In this document: in pieces, positions 60,401 through 64,000 of the stretch | Layout: the number at the start of each line of letters is the position of its first letter | Position numbering within the stretch: the stretch's first letter is position 1 | Origin: Cinclus cinclus | Lineage: Eukaryota; Chordata; Aves; Passeriformes; Cinclidae | Direction of reading: 5' to 3' | Assembly (NCBI RefSeq): GCF_963662255.1 | Contig: NC_085046.1 | Coordinates: 101,139,324 to 101,203,323, forward strand | Length of the DNA stretch: 64,000 bases | Position numbers and translations under genes: made by a program | The notes under the pieces: generated by a model | What the model was told of the DNA's origin: nothing | Seen by the model: only the letters and a program-made list of their open reading frames with translations | Database searches by the model: none

Positions 60401-62501
60401 CTTAGATATGTTAATGCTGTGAAAGTTGCCAGATGGTGTTTCTGCAGGTACTATTTACAACTCCCATGAAAATGACAGCGTACTCAGATTTCAGAGGAAT
60501 AAACATTTTAATTGGGCTGTACCTGTTTTTTTTCAGAGGAATAAACATTTTAATTGGGCTGTACCTGTTTTTAAAAGCCATGTTAAGTTTCATGACATAG
60601 CAAAGCCGCTGAAATTCTCCCTTTAATTTATTCAGCCCAAATTTTGGAAATGCTCCTCTGAGAATATGTGTAAGGACGGTTGTGACTAAAGACAGACTAA
60701 AGCAAGTGAAGAAATGTTTTCCCAGAGCTGGGCCCGTTCTCCCCTAATAAAATCCCTTTTAGGGCTCATTCTATGACTGCATCCCACAATCCCCCAAAGA
60801 AGCTCCCAGAGCATGTTGCAATGTAAATTATAACATGACTAATTATGAGCAACTTGCCTTCAAATTTTATATTTGCTTTTAGACGGATGTTTGCCAAAAT
60901 GGGTAACAGTTTTAAAATGAGTATATGAAAGCCAGGAATCTTCCAAATAGGCGTGCTCATATGTACACTGAGATATACACAGAGCAGTTATTAAAATGTG
61001 AGATTTTGTCAGTTAGGGTTCTAAACCACATGTTTCAATTACTACTGAAATAAAAATCCACAAAACAATGGTGTGCTATAAACAGGACTTTTGGATAAAC
61101 TTTTGGCACCCAGGATTACTTGATTTAGCCTCTAATTTCCAATATCTGCTTTAAATTATTAGCAAAGATATTCAATACTAATTATTTTGAGGTTTTGCAG
61201 CCATGCAAAACATGTCTGTGAATCTTGATAATTTTATGGCTCCTAGCCTTCAACTTCTGATCTGTTCATAACCACAAGGCATTTGGTTGACCCTTGGTGC
61301 TTTATTAAGTTCAAATCACATGCAGATTTGGGACAATCTTTTGATTTTCCTCCTGATTTTCTTAAATTGTATTGCTGTACAGTTTGTATTATTTTACCCA
61401 TAACTGGGTGAATTTCTTTTGTGCTGGTGACCTGGATGAAAACCAGCCTCAGAGAACTCTCTGTGAAGTTGATACTGAGTCCTCCTTGCAAAAATGACAA
61501 TGGTACCTGTGAGGGCACAATGACCTTGGTGTCAGTGAACAGCATTCACCAAAGACTGGAGGCAAGGTAAAAAAAATAGTAAGTTATATGACTTTTTGGC
61601 AGCTGCAGATGTAAGCTTTTGTAGGACTAGCTCCATATGTATGAATGTAGAACTAAACACAGCAAAATTATTCCCCCCCTGGGTCACAGACAATAAGTGA
61701 TCAGTGGGATCAGTGCAAAAACTGGCAGTAGGAGGTAAAAGTGGCAAAGTTCCTGGGCATGTCAGAACTCCCTCTTCTAGCAAGTAAAGAGAAGTGTTGC
61801 TCTGTGTGGCTCACCTCCTGGTGAAGTGTCCAGGAGCAGACCCTCCCATTTGCACTCAAGTTCAGTCGTATATCTTGTTTCTAGTGATCATCTCCATATA
61901 GAAACTGCAGATACAAACTTGTAAATCCTGTTTCTGAAAGGAAGTCCTTGAACATGGAAGGTTTCTCACAACAGAAGCATTCTTGTGAACAAGAAGTCAC
62001 ATCCTTGTCCTCAGTATGGCTGGTGATGAAAGAAGCTATTTAGGACTTCCCCTGCAGTTGGAAGTGTTAGGGAATAGGGTTTCAAATTCTGATTTACATT
62101 TGACCTTGGGAAGCTCTTTCCTTGTGCTTAGGAAACTCTTTAGCATCACTGCCTTTAAAATCATCAGAGATGAGTATAAGAGAAGTTGACTCCAGGTCAA
62201 GAGTCCCAAGAGCTGAGTGAGCTCAAAGCTCCTGTGTGGAGAACAATGTAAACCACCCTCTGAAAGGAAAAGGGGTTGTACGGAAAAAACCTTTTTCTGG
62301 GTGAGTTAGTCCATGGTGCTCAAATACAAGCATCATCACATATGAAGAAACTGCAGCTAGAGAGAGAAATAACCAGAAATAAAAAATGTAATAATTATTC
62401 TATATCATAACTGTGACATTCAATAGAATATTGCGACTCCTGGCAGAAAATCATGTGTCTTCAGCCTGATTACAAAATTAAAAGAGAAAATATCTGAAAA
62501 C
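51481..62501. other. Gene-poor intergenic DNA
   Basis: No coding exon, CR1 copy or RNA gene recognised. The longest frame (55006-55515, plus, 169 codons) has no domain or homologue I recognise and is within chance expectation for this length and composition. A 42-bp duplication is at 60491-60574. Confidence 0.6.
60491..60574 (+). repeat. 42-bp tandem duplication, two near-identical copies
   Basis: The unit beginning TCAGAGGAATAAACATTTTA occurs at 60491 and 60533. The two copies are nearly identical, with T-run differences at the join only. Confidence 0.96.
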
Positions 62502-62621
<120 letters not shown>

Positions 62622-64000
62622 AAACTTTTAAATGCATCCTTGCTGACTACGACTGTACTTTCCTCTTAAACAGTAAAACCAGAGGGGAAGTCTAAATAGA
62701 TGTCATGGAGCTGTGATTGTTTTTAATTCATTGGACTGGCTAGCTGTCAGCAAGATAAATGAATCATCCATACCAAATTCATATTGTCTTATTTATGTGA
62801 GAGGGATTGAAAAAAGAAAAGAAGTCAATAAAAATTAAATTGAAAAGGAAAATATTGCTGCAGTACAGTTTTCCAAATGCATGTGACAAGTGAAAATGAG
62901 ATGTGATAAAAAGTGAAATGTGAAATATTTTAGGGTTTTTTTTACTATTGTTTATATGTTTTAATACTTTATATGCCAAGCATTGTCTCAGCATATGGGC
63001 TCATGAATTTCTTATTTCAAAGACATGAGATGAGTGACTTGGGTAGAAAATGGGTAGATTTTCCAAATAACTTTTACTAGTACTAGTGGAAATGGAGAAA
63101 CAAGTTCAAACTGAAGCAAGGCACAGTCAGGAATTCATTTAAGCATTTACACTAGGCATTCTGGGAAAAAATGATCCCATCTCCTCAGGAGAACACATTA
63201 TATTTAGCAATTAAGAGGGTGGACCAGAGATGATCAAAGTATCAGACTGAGGGATGTTGGGAAGAGAAGTGATGAACCAACCTGATCAGAAGGGAATAAA
63301 GTTCACATACTTGAGACACAGAAAATATCCCAACTTCCCTTTCCCTCTAGTGACATGAAAGAAACACAGACAAGCCTTGTGCATTGCCACACTGGATGTA
63401 TTTTTTTGTGTCAAATCTCTTTTAACCAGTTTTCCTCTTTTTATTCTTAGCCATTTTGTTCTAACACCAAGGTAGAATCCTAGTTTGAAAGGCGTGAGAT
63501 GTTACAGCCACAAAAGAAATGTTAATCAGATATTAGAAGAGAACATCTCCTGTACTGTGCATTGCTGAGTGGATATTTATGTTGAAGACTCAGGAACTAA
63601 GACATTTGAAGTGTGGGGTGTGATGTTCCACAGACATGAAAAGCGCTGAACAAGCTCCAAATGTCCATCACTCCATGTAAGTACCTCTATAGCCCAGTAG
63701 CCACCTAATCAATGGTGCTGAGGCCAGAGGAAGCAGCAGGGAGGGTGTTACATTACATTACAGTCCATCACACATGAACTCAGGAAGAGAGGGTGTACAA
63801 AGCCTGAACACAAAACCCATCAGTCAATGAAAGAAGTTTAAACCATCCTGAGACCAACATCCCTCTGTGTGGATGAGTCAGACAATATCAGAATTTGGCA
63901 GGGAGGGAGGGGAACATCTAGTGGGTAGCCTTCCAAATCATCAATATAATGCTGAATTAACTTGTTTCAAAATCATATATCTTTATATAAAGAGTACTGC
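62622..64000. other. Intergenic DNA to the end of the window
   Basis: AT-rich, with no gene or repeat family recognised. Confidence 0.6.

Overview
The window is bird (avian) nuclear DNA, probably from a macrochromosome. It is AT-rich and intron-rich, and carries at least eight fragments of CR1 retrotransposons, which are typical of birds and other reptiles. It also carries one long-terminal-repeat-like block and two compact CpG islands. There is no sign of prokaryotic organisation, no operons, no CRISPR array and no tRNA or rRNA gene that I can recognise.

The one gene I can reconstruct is NDUFV2, the 24 kDa iron-sulfur subunit of mitochondrial complex I. It lies on the minus strand in eight coding exons from 28329 (start codon) down to 16554 (stop codon). 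All seven introns are GT-AG, the phases join exactly, and the 244-residue product keeps the four cysteines of the [2Fe-2S] cluster N1a. Its CpG-island promoter is at about 28.2-28.7 kb and its polyadenylation signal at 16518-16523.

Layout. 1-9.6 kb: non-coding DNA with one or two CR1 tails, probably the first intron of the next gene downstream. 9.95-11.7 kb: a strong CpG island. In vertebrates the gene that follows NDUFV2 in the same direction is ANKRD12, so this island is most likely the ANKRD12 promoter with a non-coding first exon ending at 10614. No ANKRD12 coding exon is visible. 11.7-16.5 kb: intergenic. 16.5-28.5 kb: NDUFV2. 28.9-64 kb: a gene-poor region upstream of NDUFV2, with CR1 copies, an LTR-like block at 33.4-34.9 kb, several microsatellites and no convincing coding sequence.

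Most open reading frames in the window are chance frames or products of GC-rich, stop-poor sequence. I see no new biological system. The points worth a second look are a fused acceptor/donor signal at NDUFV2 exon 2, a compact TATA-type promoter at the edge of the ANKRD12 island, a mirror-ordered tetranucleotide array, a T27 run inside a CR1 copy, an unnamed pair of diverged repeats, and NRF1-type sites in both CpG islands.
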